A stretch of 11,887 nucleotides of DNA, from positions 1-11,887 of the forward strand of contig JAFQPF010000010.1 of assembly GCA_017411885.1 (NCBI GenBank), written 5' to 3'. Both the position numbers and the translations under genes were made by a program. The DNA is from Clostridia bacterium (lineage in GTDB: Bacteria; Bacillota_A; Clostridia; Oscillospirales; CAG-272). Shown one piece after another: positions 1 to 8,356 of this stretch (positions within the stretch are counted from its first letter, which is position 1; every line of letters starts with the position of its first letter). Below the pieces are notes generated by a model. It had not been told where the DNA came from. It did no database searches and saw only the letters and a list, made by a program, of their open reading frames with translations.

Positions 1-183
1 ATAGTTCAGGACGCGAAGGACGACGGACGCGCGATCGACATCAGCTGCGGCAGACGCACACGCTCGGTGATAATCACCGACAGCGATCACGTAATACTTT
101 CGGCGATCCAGCCCGAAACGCTTTCCGGCAGACTTAACGGCAAATCGGACAGCGATGACAGCGACGAGGACGCTTCAGAGTAA
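1..183 (+). CDS. remA: RemA-family (DUF370) regulator, 3' end only
   Basis: The window opens inside this gene: 60 codons and a TAA stop are visible and the 5' part lies outside. The stretch around [20 protein letters not shown] followed by PETLSGRL is the hallmark C-terminal half of the RemA/DUF370 family. In Bacillus subtilis RemA is a small DNA-binding protein that forms ring-like oligomers and activates biofilm-matrix and osmoprotection genes; in clostridia its role is little studied. The last 15 or so residues form a Ser/Asp/Glu-rich acidic tail (roughly [15 protein letters not shown]), beyond the usual family core. rpoZ follows after 56 nt, whereas many Firmicutes have gmk between the two. 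The family call is firm; the regulatory targets in this organism are unknown. Confidence 0.9.
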   Translation: MVQDAKDDGRAIDISCGRRTRSVIITDSDHVILSAIQPETLSGRLNGKSDSDDSDEDASE

Positions 184-239
184 AATTTTATAAACGAGTC
201 AATAATAAAAACACGCATATACATTTTTGGAGGTTTAAT

Positions 240-530
240 ATGATCTACCCGTCAATCGATGAGCTTACAAAGGGCAAATTCAACAGATACACGCTCGTAG
301 TTGCTACGGCGAAGTGCGCGCGTCTTGTAACAGACGAATACGTACGTCAGCGCGAAGCAGCCGAAAAGCTTATCTCCAACAAGGAAACAGAAAAGAGTCT
401 TGTTGCTATGATCAAGCGCGAATTCCGCGACGATAAGGCTGTAAAGACTGCTATAAACCGCATCAATTCGGGTGAATTCCGCATTAACGAGGATTCACTT
501 ATCGTTGATGAGGAAGAAGAAAACGCATAA
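240..530 (+). CDS. rpoZ: DNA-directed RNA polymerase omega subunit
   Basis: This 96-residue protein is the omega subunit, which helps fold and hold the beta' subunit in RNA polymerase and in many bacteria takes part in the ppGpp response. The N-terminal pattern YPSIDELTKGKFNRYTLVVA, followed by AKCARLV, matches the family (YPSIDxL...YxLVxxxAKRAR); a Cys stands where Arg is common in the AKRAR segment. The protein ends in an acidic run (EEEENA), common in Firmicute homologues. The ATG is well placed, with GGAGG at 229-233 and a 6-nt spacer. It lies between remA and priA, and its 3' end overlaps the priA reading frame if priA uses an upstream start. Confidence 0.93.
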   Translation: MIYPSIDELTKGKFNRYTLVVATAKCARLVTDEYVRQREAAEKLISNKETEKSLVAMIKREFRDDKAVKTAINRINSGEFRINEDSLIVDEEEENA

Positions 531-537
531 TCGGGAA

Positions 538-2823
538 ATGGCAGATAAAGGCTCTGTAGGCTCTGTCGCATACGCAGGCGTTTACGTGCTCGATCTCCCT
601 CATGCGGCAGAGTGTATATACGATTACGTTATACCCGAGCAGCTTGCAGGCAAAATTCTCCCCGGAACAATAGTAAAGGTTCCCTTTTCAAGAGCTAACC
701 ACAGCCGTCTTGCCGTAGTTGTACGCGTAAGCGACAGCTGTGAATATGATAAAGTCAAGCCCGTGCTGGCGGTCGCAACCGACCGCATTTCTCTTGATGA
801 GGAAATGCTCGGGCTATGCTCTTTTCTTAAGGAGCGCACCTTTTGCACCTTTACAGATGCGCTTCACACGGTCGCAGGACCTGTAGACAAGATCGCACGC
901 GGTCAGCTTAAGGCGATAAACGAATACAGTTATTTTCTGACCGAAGCAGGCAAATCCACTACCGTGCGCGGAAGCGTTATGCAAAGGATACTGTCGGCGC
1001 TGAAAGAAAGAAGTCCGCTTACAAAAGCCGAGCTTAAGACTCTCGGCGCGGGTAACGCTCAGCTTGACAAGCTTTGCGCACAGGGGCTTATCAGATGCGA
1101 AAGCCTTGAGCTTTTCAGAAATTCATACGAACACAAGGCTTTGAACTTAAGCGAAACAGAGCTCAGCGAAGCGCAGAAAAAAGCTTACGACGAGCTGTCT
1201 GTTGAGCTTGATTCAAAAGAAGCCCGTGCCGCGCTTTTGTACGGCATTACCGGAAGCGGAAAAACACGCGTGATAAAAGCGCTTATCGACCGCACGGTTC
1301 AGAGCGGCAGATCGGTCATAGTTCTTGTGCCCGAAATATCGCTCACCGTTCAGACTGTAGACCTTTTCTGCTCCTGTTACGGCAAGCGTGTGGCGGTGCT
1401 TCACTCTTCCCTTTCGCCGGCCGAGCGCTTTGACGCAAGGCGCAGGATAGAATCGGGAGAGATCGACGTCGTTATCGGTACCCGAAGCGCGATCTTCGCG
1501 CCGCTTAAGAATCTCGGTATGATAGTGCTTGACGAGGAGCAGGAGCATACCTACAAGTCGGATATGTCGCCGAAGTATCACACTAAGGATATCGCGAGAT
1601 ACCGCGCGGCGTACCATAACGCGTTTATGCTCTTATCCTCCGCGACCCCCTCCTTTGAAAGCTTTTACAAGGCAGAAAGCGGAAGCTACAAGCTTGTCAG
1701 GCTTACTGAAAGATACGGAAACGCCACCTTGCCGGAGGTGATAATCGCAGACGGCAGGCTTGATGCGGCAAAGGCTGATACGTCGGTCATAGGAAGCACG
1801 CTTTGCGCCGAGATACAGAAAAATCCTGATAAGGGTGAGCAAAGCATACTTTTTGTAAACCGCCGCGGATATAATAATTTTGTATCCTGCGTTATGTGCG
1901 GTCAGGTGATAACCTGCCCTAACTGTAGCGTTTCGCTCACGCTTCACAAGAAAAAAAGCAGTGTCGGCGGCACACTCGTCTGCCACTACTGCAACTATAA
2001 GCTCCCGCTTCCAAAGCTTTGCCCGGGCTGTAACAGTGAGCATTTAAGCTTCAAGGGCTACGGCACTCAGCTCGTTGAGGACGAGCTTATACAGAAATTC
2101 CCCAAAGCAAGAATACTGCGTATGGATGCAGACACGGTTTCGGGCAAGGCACAGAGTGATGACGCGGTCTTTAAGCACGAGCAGATACTTAACGATTTCA
2201 GAAGCCGCAAGGCTGACATACTTCTCGGAACACAGATGGTAACAAAGGGACACGACTTTCCGGATGTTACACTCGTCGGTATAGTCAACGCGGACAGCGC
2301 GCTGTATCTTGACGATTACAGAGCGACCGAGCGCGCGTTTTCGCTTATAACACAGGTAATCGGCCGTGCCGGACGCGCAAGCAAGCCGGGCAGAGCCGTT
2401 ATACAGACCTACAACCCGGAAAATGAGACTCTGGGATACGCGTCAAGACAGGATTACGAGGGCTTTTATAACAGCGCAATAAAGCTAAGACGCGCACTCG
2501 TTTTTCCTCCTTTCTGCGATTTTGCCTTGCTTACCCTTTCAAGCGAAAAGGAGCATGAGCTTTTCGCGGCAACAAACGAGCTTGACAAGCGTTTGCGCGA
2601 GCTTATAGGTCAAAGCGGTGAATACAGAGACATCGCCGCAACCGCATTCAGACCGATAGAGGCTCCGGTATACAAGGTCAACAACGTCTACCGTATGCGC
2701 CTTGTTATCAAATGCAAATTCACAAAGCGGTGCCGTGAGCTGATATCGCTCTTGCTTGACGAATTTACAAGCAAATATCCGTCGGTGCTTTTGTCGGCGG
2801 ACATAAATCCCACGAATATTTGA
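538..2823 (+). CDS. priA: Primosomal protein N' (replication restart helicase PriA)
   Basis: PriA recognises stalled or collapsed replication forks and reloads the replicative helicase. From the chosen ATG the protein has 761 residues, within the family range. Visible in order are an N-terminal DNA-binding region (VYVLDLPHAAECIYDYVIP near residue 15), Walker A GITGSGKT at about 236-243, a Walker B/DEAH-type box DEEQ at about 332-335 followed by HTYKSD, and a double zinc-binding region with eight Cys at about 451-498 (CVMC, CPNC, CHYC, CPGC). Helicase motifs GTQMVTKGHDFPDV and QVIGRAGRA follow. The start is uncertain. The frame stays open upstream with ATGs at 472 and 508 inside rpoZ; 538 is preferred because it lies 7 nt past the rpoZ stop behind a short GGGA and gives the normal N-terminus. 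The fourth DEAH position is Gln rather than His. def follows after 16 nt. Confidence 0.95.
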   Translation: MADKGSVGSVAYAGVYVLDLPHAAECIYDYVIPEQLAGKILPGTIVKVPFSRANHSRLAVVVRVSDSCEYDKVKPVLAVATDRISLDEEMLGLCSFLKERTFCTFTDALHTVAGPVDKIARGQLKAINEYSYFLTEAGKSTTVRGSVMQRILSALKERSPLTKAELKTLGAGNAQLDKLCAQGLIRCESLELFRNSYEHKALNLSETELSEAQKKAYDELSVELDSKEARAALLYGITGSGKTRVIKALIDRTVQSGRSVIVLVPEISLTVQTVDLFCSCYGKRVAVLHSSLSPAERFDARRRIESGEIDVVIGTRSAIFAPLKNLGMIVLDEEQEHTYKSDMSPKYHTKDIARYRAAYHNAFMLLSSATPSFESFYKAESGSYKLVRLTERYGNATLPEVIIADGRLDAAKADTSVIGSTLCAEIQKNPDKGEQSILFVNRRGYNNFVSCVMCGQVITCPNCSVSLTLHKKKSSVGGTLVCHYCNYKLPLPKLCPGCNSEHLSFKGYGTQLVEDELIQKFPKARILRMDADTVSGKAQSDDAVFKHEQILNDFRSRKADILLGTQMVTKGHDFPDVTLVGIVNADSALYLDDYRATERAFSLITQVIGRAGRASKPGRAVIQTYNPENETLGYASRQDYEGFYNSAIKLRRALVFPPFCDFALLTLSSEKEHELFAATNELDKRLRELIGQSGEYRDIAATAFRPIEAPVYKVNNVYRMRLVIKCKFTKRCRELISLLLDEFTSKYPSVLLSADINPTNI

Positions 2824-2839
2824 CAGAACGGAGAAAATT

Positions 2840-3307
2840 ATGGCTATACTTAACATAATAACAGAGGAGGATCCCACCTTAAGAAAAACAAGCCGCAGGG
2901 TGGATGAGATAACTCCCAGAATCATAAGACTTCTTGACGATATGACAGACACTATGCACAAGGCACAGGGCGTAGGCCTTGCCGCCGTGCAGGTAGGCGT
3001 TTTGCGCCGTGTCGTTGTCATCGAGGTTGAAGAGGGCAACACTATAGAGCTTATCAATCCCGAAATAATCGAAGCAAGCGGCAAGCAGAACGAGCTTGAG
3101 GGATGCCTTTCGCTTCCTCACAAATGGGGCGTTACAGACAGACCTATGAAGGTCACGGTGCGCGCTATGAACAGAAAGGGCGAGATATTCGAGATCACCG
3201 GAGAGGATCTTTTAGCCCGCGCCTTCTGCCACGAGCTTGACCATCTTGACGGCAAGCTCTTTACCGACAACGCGATCGAAATGGTAGATGAAAGCGAGCT
3301 TGGTTAA
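2840..3307 (+). CDS. def: Peptide deformylase
   Basis: This cytoplasmic metalloenzyme removes the formyl group from the N-terminal Met of new proteins. All three signature motifs are intact in the 155 residues: GVGLAAVQ at 44-51, EGCLS at 87-91 and HELDH at 131-135. The metal ligands are therefore Cys89, His131 and His135, and the catalytic acid is Glu132. Length and motif spacing resemble the short type 1 or clostridial enzymes; there is no N-terminal extension. The ATG follows GGAG at 2830-2833 with a 6-nt spacer, 16 nt after priA. Its neighbour fmt encodes the enzyme that adds the formyl group, so the two ends of the formyl-Met cycle are made from adjacent genes, the usual bacterial arrangement. 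Confidence 0.96.
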   Translation: MAILNIITEEDPTLRKTSRRVDEITPRIIRLLDDMTDTMHKAQGVGLAAVQVGVLRRVVVIEVEEGNTIELINPEIIEASGKQNELEGCLSLPHKWGVTDRPMKVTVRAMNRKGEIFEITGEDLLARAFCHELDHLDGKLFTDNAIEMVDESELG

Positions 3308-3334
3308 AACAAACGTGAAAGAAGTGGTGTCAAA

Positions 3335-4282
3335 ATGAGAATACTGTTTATGGGTACGCCCGATTTCGCATCGAGCATACTTGATAAGATCTGTGAAAAC
3401 ACAAACGACACGGTAATCGGAGTGCTGACTCAGCCCGATAAGCCCCGCGGACGCGGACATTCGCTTGCAGAATCTGCGGTAAAGGTTCTTGCAAAGGAAA
3501 AGGGCATCGAGGTATACCAGCCCGAAACGCTTAAGGACAATGCCTTTTTGCCTACGCTCAAAAAACTTGATCCCGAGCTTATAATCGTTGCCGCTTACGG
3601 CAAGATACTTCCCTCTTATGTGCTTGATTATCCAAGGCTCGGTTGCATAAACGTGCATGGGTCGCTTCTCCCGAAATACCGCGGTGCCGCGCCTATTCAG
3701 CGCGCAATTATCGACGGCGAAAGTGTTACCGGTATTACGATAATGAAGATGGCGGAGGGGCTTGATACGGGTGATATGCTCTTAAAAAACGCTGTCGACA
3801 TTACAGATGACGATAATTTCGAGACCTTGCACGACAAAATGGTCGTATGCGCAAGAAAGTCAATAGCAGAAGCGATCGAGCTTATCCGCAACGGCAAGGA
3901 CGTGTACGAAAAGCAGGACGATGCGCTTGCAAACTACGCGCAGAAGATCACAAAAGAAGATTGCCTTATAGACTTTAACACCGATGCAAAGGCTCTTCAC
4001 AACAGAATACGCGGTCTTTCTCCGTTTCCGCTTGCCTATTCTTATCTTGACTCAAAAATGGTCAAGTTCACAGCGTCAACGGTTATAGATGCGGACAAGG
4101 AAAACTCCCCCGATACTGTCGGAAAAATAATCGGATGCGACGGCGGTATTATAGCCGTTGCCTGCAAAAAGGGTGTCTTCGGTATAACCGGTGTGCTTCC
4201 CGAGGGCAAAAAAAGAATGTCAGCCGCGGATTTTTTGCGCGGTCAGCAGAATATATGCGGCAAAAGCTTTTGCGCTCAATAA
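3335..4282 (+). CDS. fmt: Methionyl-tRNA formyltransferase
   Basis: Fmt transfers a formyl group from 10-formyl-tetrahydrofolate to Met-tRNA of the initiator type. The 315 residues are the usual length. The N-terminal formyltransferase fold starts with MRILFMGTPDFA, and the SLLPKYRGAAPIQ signature sits near 110-122. The catalytic triad is visible as Asn106 and His108 (in INVHGS) and Asp144 (in GLDTGD). The C-terminal OB-like tRNA-binding region follows, with RIRGLSPFPLAYS near 225-240. The start is preceded by AAGTGGTG at about 3322-3329, a one-mismatch ribosome binding site, so translation may be weaker than for its neighbours or coupled to def, 27 nt upstream. Confidence 0.96.
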   Translation: MRILFMGTPDFASSILDKICENTNDTVIGVLTQPDKPRGRGHSLAESAVKVLAKEKGIEVYQPETLKDNAFLPTLKKLDPELIIVAAYGKILPSYVLDYPRLGCINVHGSLLPKYRGAAPIQRAIIDGESVTGITIMKMAEGLDTGDMLLKNAVDITDDDNFETLHDKMVVCARKSIAEAIELIRNGKDVYEKQDDALANYAQKITKEDCLIDFNTDAKALHNRIRGLSPFPLAYSYLDSKMVKFTASTVIDADKENSPDTVGKIIGCDGGIIAVACKKGVFGITGVLPEGKKRMSAADFLRGQQNICGKSFCAQ

Positions 4283-4305
4283 TTTAACTGAAAAAGGAAA
4301 ACGAT

Positions 4306-4992
4306 ATGCTGTTTTACGGAATAGATTCAACTTATCTTCTGCTCGTGCTGCCCGCCGTGCTTTTCGCACTATGGGCGCAGAGCAACGTACAGTCGACCTT
4401 TAAGAAATACAGTAAGGTAAGCGCAGGTATGACAGGCTACGACAGCGCACGTGCCATACTTGATGCCAACGGACTGAAGCACGTGAAAATCGAACGCGTG
4501 GCGGGTAATCTTACCGACCATTTCGACCCGAAGGCAAACGTGATAAGACTTTCGCAGTCGGTTCACGATGCCACAACCGCCGCCGCAGTCGGCGTTGCCG
4601 CGCACGAGGCGGGGCACGCGGTACAGTATGCGGTGGGCTACACTCCTATGAAATTTCGCGGCGCGATAATCCCGATAACCAATATCGGCTCAAATCTCGC
4701 TATGCCGCTTATACTTTTGGGTATACTTTTATCCTTCCCCGCTCTCGCTTATCTTGGAATCGCCGCATTCGGACTTTCAACGCTTTTCCAGCTCGTAACG
4801 CTTCCCGTTGAATTCAACGCAAGCGGCAGGGCAATGGATGCATTAAGATCGGGCGGCAGACTTTCGGGTGATGAGATAACAGCCGCAGGAAAAGTTCTGC
4901 GTGCCGCCGCGCTTACCTACGTAGCGGCGCTTGCGGTATCGCTTGCGAACTTGCTCAGATTTGTAACACTTGTCAACCGTTCGAGAAAATAA
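4306..4992 (+). CDS. YugP-like putative membrane zinc metallopeptidase
   Basis: A 228-residue membrane protein of the neutral zinc metallopeptidase type 2 family (COG2738, YugP in B. subtilis), whose substrate is unknown. The zinc site HEAGH is at 100-104, in the segment GVAAHEAGHAVQYA; the Glu of PVEFNAS (about 169) is a likely third ligand. Hydrophobic segments lie at about 8-24, 128-148, 152-168 and 203-220, so the active site should sit near a membrane face. The N-terminal helix followed by KKYSKVSAGMTGYDSARAIL is typical of the family. The ATG has AAAGGAA about 8 nt upstream and follows fmt by 23 nt. Its place between fmt and rsmB recurs in clostridia, suggesting a link to translation or envelope quality control, but this is inference. 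The fold family is firm and the biological role unknown. Confidence 0.88.
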   Translation: MLFYGIDSTYLLLVLPAVLFALWAQSNVQSTFKKYSKVSAGMTGYDSARAILDANGLKHVKIERVAGNLTDHFDPKANVIRLSQSVHDATTAAAVGVAAHEAGHAVQYAVGYTPMKFRGAIIPITNIGSNLAMPLILLGILLSFPALAYLGIAAFGLSTLFQLVTLPVEFNASGRAMDALRSGGRLSGDEITAAGKVLRAAALTYVAALAVSLANLLRFVTLVNRSRK

Positions 4993-5000
4993 CGCTTTGC

Positions 5001-5005
5001 GGAGG
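5001..5005 (+). promoter_or_regulatory. Ribosome binding site fixing the TTG start of rsmB
   Basis: GGAGG stands 8 nt before the TTG at 5014. No ATG or GTG in this frame lies near it, so it decides the non-standard TTG start. Confidence 0.8.
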
Positions 5006-5013
5006 TCACAATT

Positions 5014-6405
5014 TTGCCCGGTGCAAGAGAGATCGCTTATCTTTCGCTTGAAAGATGCGAAAAGCAAAAGAAATATTCAAACCTTGAAATAGATTCGCAG
5101 GTAAAGAAATATGGGCTCAAGGGTGCGGAAAAATCGCTTTACGTAAGCCTTATATACGGCGTTACCGAAAGGCTTCTCACTCTTGACTTTCTCATCTCCT
5201 GCCTTTCAAACCGACCGCTTGAAAAGCTTGATACACGCGCTCTTATCCCGATAAGGCTCGGGCTTTATCAGCTTATATTTATGGACAGGATTCCCGAAAG
5301 CGCGGCTGTTGACGAAAGCGTCAAAATAGCATCTTCAAAATCAAACCGCGCACTCGGCGGCTTTGTAAACGCAATTCTCAGAAGCTATCAGAGGGCGCTC
5401 GGAGGCAAGCGCGAGCACGATATAGAAAAAATACTCGCATATGAGCCGTTCAAATCGCGCTTTGACTCTCTTGGTGAGTACGCGCGCCTTTCGGTGAAGT
5501 ATTCATATCCCGAATGGCTCGTAAAGCTGTTCGCCGAGTCCTACTTGCCCGAATGTGCCGAAAAAATTATGAGCTTTCAGAATGAAAGCCGCGGCACGAC
5601 CTTCAGGGTAAATACGCTCAAGGCAAGCCGGGATAAAATGCTTGAAATAATGGATGCGCGCGGTGTAAATGCTGTTAAAACAAGCTTTTCGCCTTTCGGT
5701 ATCTACTCTGAAAGCATTGAGATTTCAAATATTGCCGACCTTATAGAAAGCGGAGAGATATTCGTGCAGGACGAGGCTTCTCAATTAGCTTCTCTTGCTC
5801 TCGGTGCAACACCGGACAGCACAACACTCGACTGCTGTGCCTGCCCGGGAGGCAAGAGCTTTTCAAGCGCGATGCTTATGGAAAACCGCGGCAGGATCAT
5901 ATCCTGCGACCTTCACGAAAGCAAGCTTTCGCTGATCGAAAGCGGCGCAAAAAGACTCGGTATAGATATAATAAAAACTCAAGCCGCCGATTCGTCGGTT
6001 TACTATGATACGCTTATCGGAACCGACAACACAGCAGATTTCGTGCTTTGCGACGTGCCCTGCTCAGGGCTTGGAGTTATCGCAAAAAAGCCGGAGATAC
6101 GCTATAAGGACAAGGCGGATATCGAAAGGCTTCCGGATATCGGACTTAAGATACTTAAAAACTGTGCTGGATACGTCAAAGCCGGCGGCACGCTTGTATA
6201 TTCGACCTGCACGTTGAATCCCGATGAAAACGAAAACAACGTAAAAAGGTTTCTTGAAGATAACGATCTGTTTGAGCCGGTCGATTTCAACTTTACCTCA
6301 GACGACGGCAGAAGGATCGAAAGCAAAAACGGTATGCTCACGCTCTTCCCGCACATTCACGGCACGGACGGATTTTTCATAGCAAAAATGAAGCGAAAAA
6401 TATAA
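5014..6405 (+). CDS. rsmB: 16S rRNA (cytosine-967-C5)-methyltransferase RsmB
   Basis: RsmB methylates C5 of cytosine 967 (E. coli numbering) in 16S rRNA using S-adenosylmethionine. The 463-residue protein has both expected parts: a NusB-like RNA-binding domain (about 1-125, including ESVKIASSKSNRALGGFVNA and ILR) and a Rossmann methyltransferase domain (about 190-463). Visible are RVNTLK near 198-203, the SAM-binding loop DCCACPGGKSF at 273-283, PCSGLGVI from 349 with Cys350, and YSTCTLNPDENE from 396 with the catalytic nucleophile Cys399. It ends with DGFFIAKMKRK, as usual. The SAM loop carries Cys where Ala or Val is common. The start is TTG behind a strong GGAGG. It follows the YugP-like gene by 21 nt and precedes rlmN by 19 nt, which places two rRNA methylases side by side. 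Confidence 0.94.
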   Translation: MPGAREIAYLSLERCEKQKKYSNLEIDSQVKKYGLKGAEKSLYVSLIYGVTERLLTLDFLISCLSNRPLEKLDTRALIPIRLGLYQLIFMDRIPESAAVDESVKIASSKSNRALGGFVNAILRSYQRALGGKREHDIEKILAYEPFKSRFDSLGEYARLSVKYSYPEWLVKLFAESYLPECAEKIMSFQNESRGTTFRVNTLKASRDKMLEIMDARGVNAVKTSFSPFGIYSESIEISNIADLIESGEIFVQDEASQLASLALGATPDSTTLDCCACPGGKSFSSAMLMENRGRIISCDLHESKLSLIESGAKRLGIDIIKTQAADSSVYYDTLIGTDNTADFVLCDVPCSGLGVIAKKPEIRYKDKADIERLPDIGLKILKNCAGYVKAGGTLVYSTCTLNPDENENNVKRFLEDNDLFEPVDFNFTSDDGRRIESKNGMLTLFPHIHGTDGFFIAKMKRKI

Positions 6406-6410
6406 ACGAA

Positions 6411-6417
6411 AGGGGAG
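6411..6417 (+). promoter_or_regulatory. Ribosome binding site fixing the TTG start of rlmN
   Basis: AGGGGAG lies 7 nt before TTG at 6425, in the short gap after rsmB. The next in-frame ATG codons (after about ten residues) lack such a site, which supports the TTG start. Confidence 0.75.
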
Positions 6418-6424
6418 AAAAGTC

Positions 6425-7528
6425 TTGGAAAACAATATAAGCAAGCCCGACATAATGTCGATGACTAAAGACGAGTTGCGCACATATCTTACGCAAGAGC
6501 TTGATCTCCCGAAATTCAGAGCCGATCAGATATTTGATTGGCTTAACAAGGGCGTCGGCTTTGAGGGGATGACAAATCTCCCTAAAGCTCTCCGCGAAAG
6601 GCTGTCAAACGAGCTTTTCTGCTCACTTCCAGAAATTGAAGAAAAATTCGTTTCCAAAATAGACGGCACGGTAAAGTATTTGTTCAAGCTTTACGACGGA
6701 AACATCATCGAAAGCGTTGTGATGCATTATTCGCACGGCAATTCGATATGCATATCCTCAGAGGTCGGATGCAATATGGGATGCCGCTTTTGCGCATCCA
6801 CCATCGACGGAATGAAAAGAAGGCTTTTGCCCGGCGAAATGCTCGGTCAGGTCGCAAAGGCAAACTTTGACGGCGCGGATATTTCTAATATCGTTATGAT
6901 GGGCATAGGAGAGCCGCTTGACAACTATGAAAACGTAATTAAGTTTTTGCATCTCGTTACAAGCGAAGAGGGACTTAACATCGGCGCAAGACACATATCT
7001 CTTTCAACCTGCGGACTTGCGGACAAAATTTACGAGCTCGCGCGTGAGGGCTTTGGAATAACCCTTTCGATATCACTTCACGCCTGTGACGACAGTACAC
7101 GCTCGGACATTATGCCGATAAACAAAAAATACAACATCGAAAAATTACTTAGTGCCTGCAGAGATTATTTTATCACCACAGGCAGGCGCATATCCTTTGA
7201 ATACACGCTGATCGCGGGCAAAAACGATTCGGCTGAGCAGGCACATAAGCTTGCCGATCTCTTTTATAAATATTTTACCGTCGATTCAAAGCTTTTGCCT
7301 ATTCACGTAAATCTCATACCGGTAAACGAGGTCAAGGAAAGAGATTTCAAAACAAGCTCAAGGGATGCGGTAAACAAATTTGCCGAAATACTTAACAAAC
7401 GTAAGATCAACGCCACCGTAAGGCGAAAGCTCGGGCCGGATATAAACGCCTCCTGCGGTCAGCTCAGAAGAAGCTATGAGCAGGCAAAAAACGATTCTTG
7501 TCCGGATATGAAAGGAAGCAGCTTATGA
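6425..7528 (+). CDS. rlmN: Dual-specificity RNA methyltransferase RlmN (23S rRNA A2503 / tRNA A37, C2)
   Basis: RlmN is a radical-SAM enzyme that methylates C2 of adenosine 2503 in 23S rRNA, and of adenosine 37 in some tRNAs, affecting accuracy near the peptide exit tunnel. The 367 residues contain the cluster motif CNMGCRFC with Cys116, Cys120 and Cys123. The two catalytic cysteines are also present: Cys109 in SICISSEVGC and the methyl-carrying Cys344 in INASCGQLR. GIGEPLDNYENV near 161-171 and LSISLHA near 214-220 are further family blocks. Keeping Cys344 and the GEPL region argues for RlmN; I see nothing pointing to the resistance paralogue Cfr. Its stop overlaps the prpC start as ATGA (7525-7528). 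Confidence 0.95.
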   Translation: MENNISKPDIMSMTKDELRTYLTQELDLPKFRADQIFDWLNKGVGFEGMTNLPKALRERLSNELFCSLPEIEEKFVSKIDGTVKYLFKLYDGNIIESVVMHYSHGNSICISSEVGCNMGCRFCASTIDGMKRRLLPGEMLGQVAKANFDGADISNIVMMGIGEPLDNYENVIKFLHLVTSEEGLNIGARHISLSTCGLADKIYELAREGFGITLSISLHACDDSTRSDIMPINKKYNIEKLLSACRDYFITTGRRISFEYTLIAGKNDSAEQAHKLADLFYKYFTVDSKLLPIHVNLIPVNEVKERDFKTSSRDAVNKFAEILNKRKINATVRRKLGPDINASCGQLRRSYEQAKNDSCPDMKGSSL

Positions 7529-8313
7529 TATATTCAGGAAAAACCAACGTCGGTAAGGTAAGGCTTACCAACCAGGACAGCTTCGCTATAAAAAGCTATG
7601 CCGACGACGTGCTTGTCGCAGTAGTATGCGACGGTATGGGAGGCGCGCGCGGCGGTAATATCGCAAGCGAAACGGCAATCGAATATTTTATGAAAAGCTT
7701 TGAGGGCGAAAAGCTTGCCGATCTGAGCAAGAATCCTTATATAGATGCCACCAAGGCTATGAGCCTTCTCGGTCACGCCGTATATAACGCAAACGAGGCT
7801 GTATATAATAAGGCTATAGGCTCGCCCGAGCTTATGGGTATGGGAACTACTCTCGTTGCCTGCCTTATAATCAAGGACCGTATGTACGTTGCAAACGTCG
7901 GCGACAGCCGCCTGTATATTGATGCACTCAAAAAGCTTGCGCAGATCACAGAGGACCACTCCTACGTGCAGTTTCTCGTGGACGTTGGCGATATTACGCC
8001 TGAGGAGGCAAAAACTCATCCTTACAAAAACCGCATCACACGCGCGATAGGTATACAGCCGGAGATCGACTGCGATATGTTCGCCATAGAGCTTGACAAG
8101 TACCCGGAGGCGCAGGTGCTTTTATGCTCGGACGGTCTCTGCGGTCAGATTGAGGATACACAGATGCATAAAATAATAAGATCCCCCGGCACAAAAAAGG
8201 ACAGCGAACAGACAAAGCTTGACAAACGGGTTGACAAGCTTATAAACGCGGCGCTTGAAAACGGCGGCCCGGACAATATTACGGTAATAATTGTTTCGCC
8301 AAAACAGCTCTGA
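7525..8313 (+). CDS. prpC: PP2C-family Ser/Thr protein phosphatase (PrpC/Stp type)
   Basis: A 262-residue cytoplasmic metal-dependent phosphatase, the partner that reverses phosphorylation by the neighbouring PrkC kinase. Motifs in order are VRLTNQDSF (Asp18; the more common form is NED), VCDGMGG with Asp36 and Gly37, GMGTTLVAC near 106-113, ANVGDSRLY near 123-131, TEDHS near 142-146, NRITRAIG near 169-176, LLCSDGL with Asp203, and GGPDNITVI with Asp250. The aspartates are the expected metal ligands, so the enzyme should be active. The frame is open for nine codons upstream, but the ATG at 7525 is preferred: it follows AAAGGAAG at about 7511-7518, overlaps the rlmN stop by ATGA and gives the standard N-terminus. 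prkC follows after 43 nt. Confidence 0.94.
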   Translation: MIYSGKTNVGKVRLTNQDSFAIKSYADDVLVAVVCDGMGGARGGNIASETAIEYFMKSFEGEKLADLSKNPYIDATKAMSLLGHAVYNANEAVYNKAIGSPELMGMGTTLVACLIIKDRMYVANVGDSRLYIDALKKLAQITEDHSYVQFLVDVGDITPEEAKTHPYKNRITRAIGIQPEIDCDMFAIELDKYPEAQVLLCSDGLCGQIEDTQMHKIIRSPGTKKDSEQTKLDKRVDKLINAALENGGPDNITVIIVSPKQL

Positions 8314-8356
8314 AAGCTTAACGTGATTACATAAAGTCGGGAAAGGTACGCTTATA

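Noticed and set aside
7498..7524. Earlier start for prpC at 7498
   Set aside because: It would overlap rlmN by 31 nt, lacks a ribosome binding site, and adds nine residues not found in the PP2C family; ATG at 7525 has AAAGGAAG and an ATGA junction.
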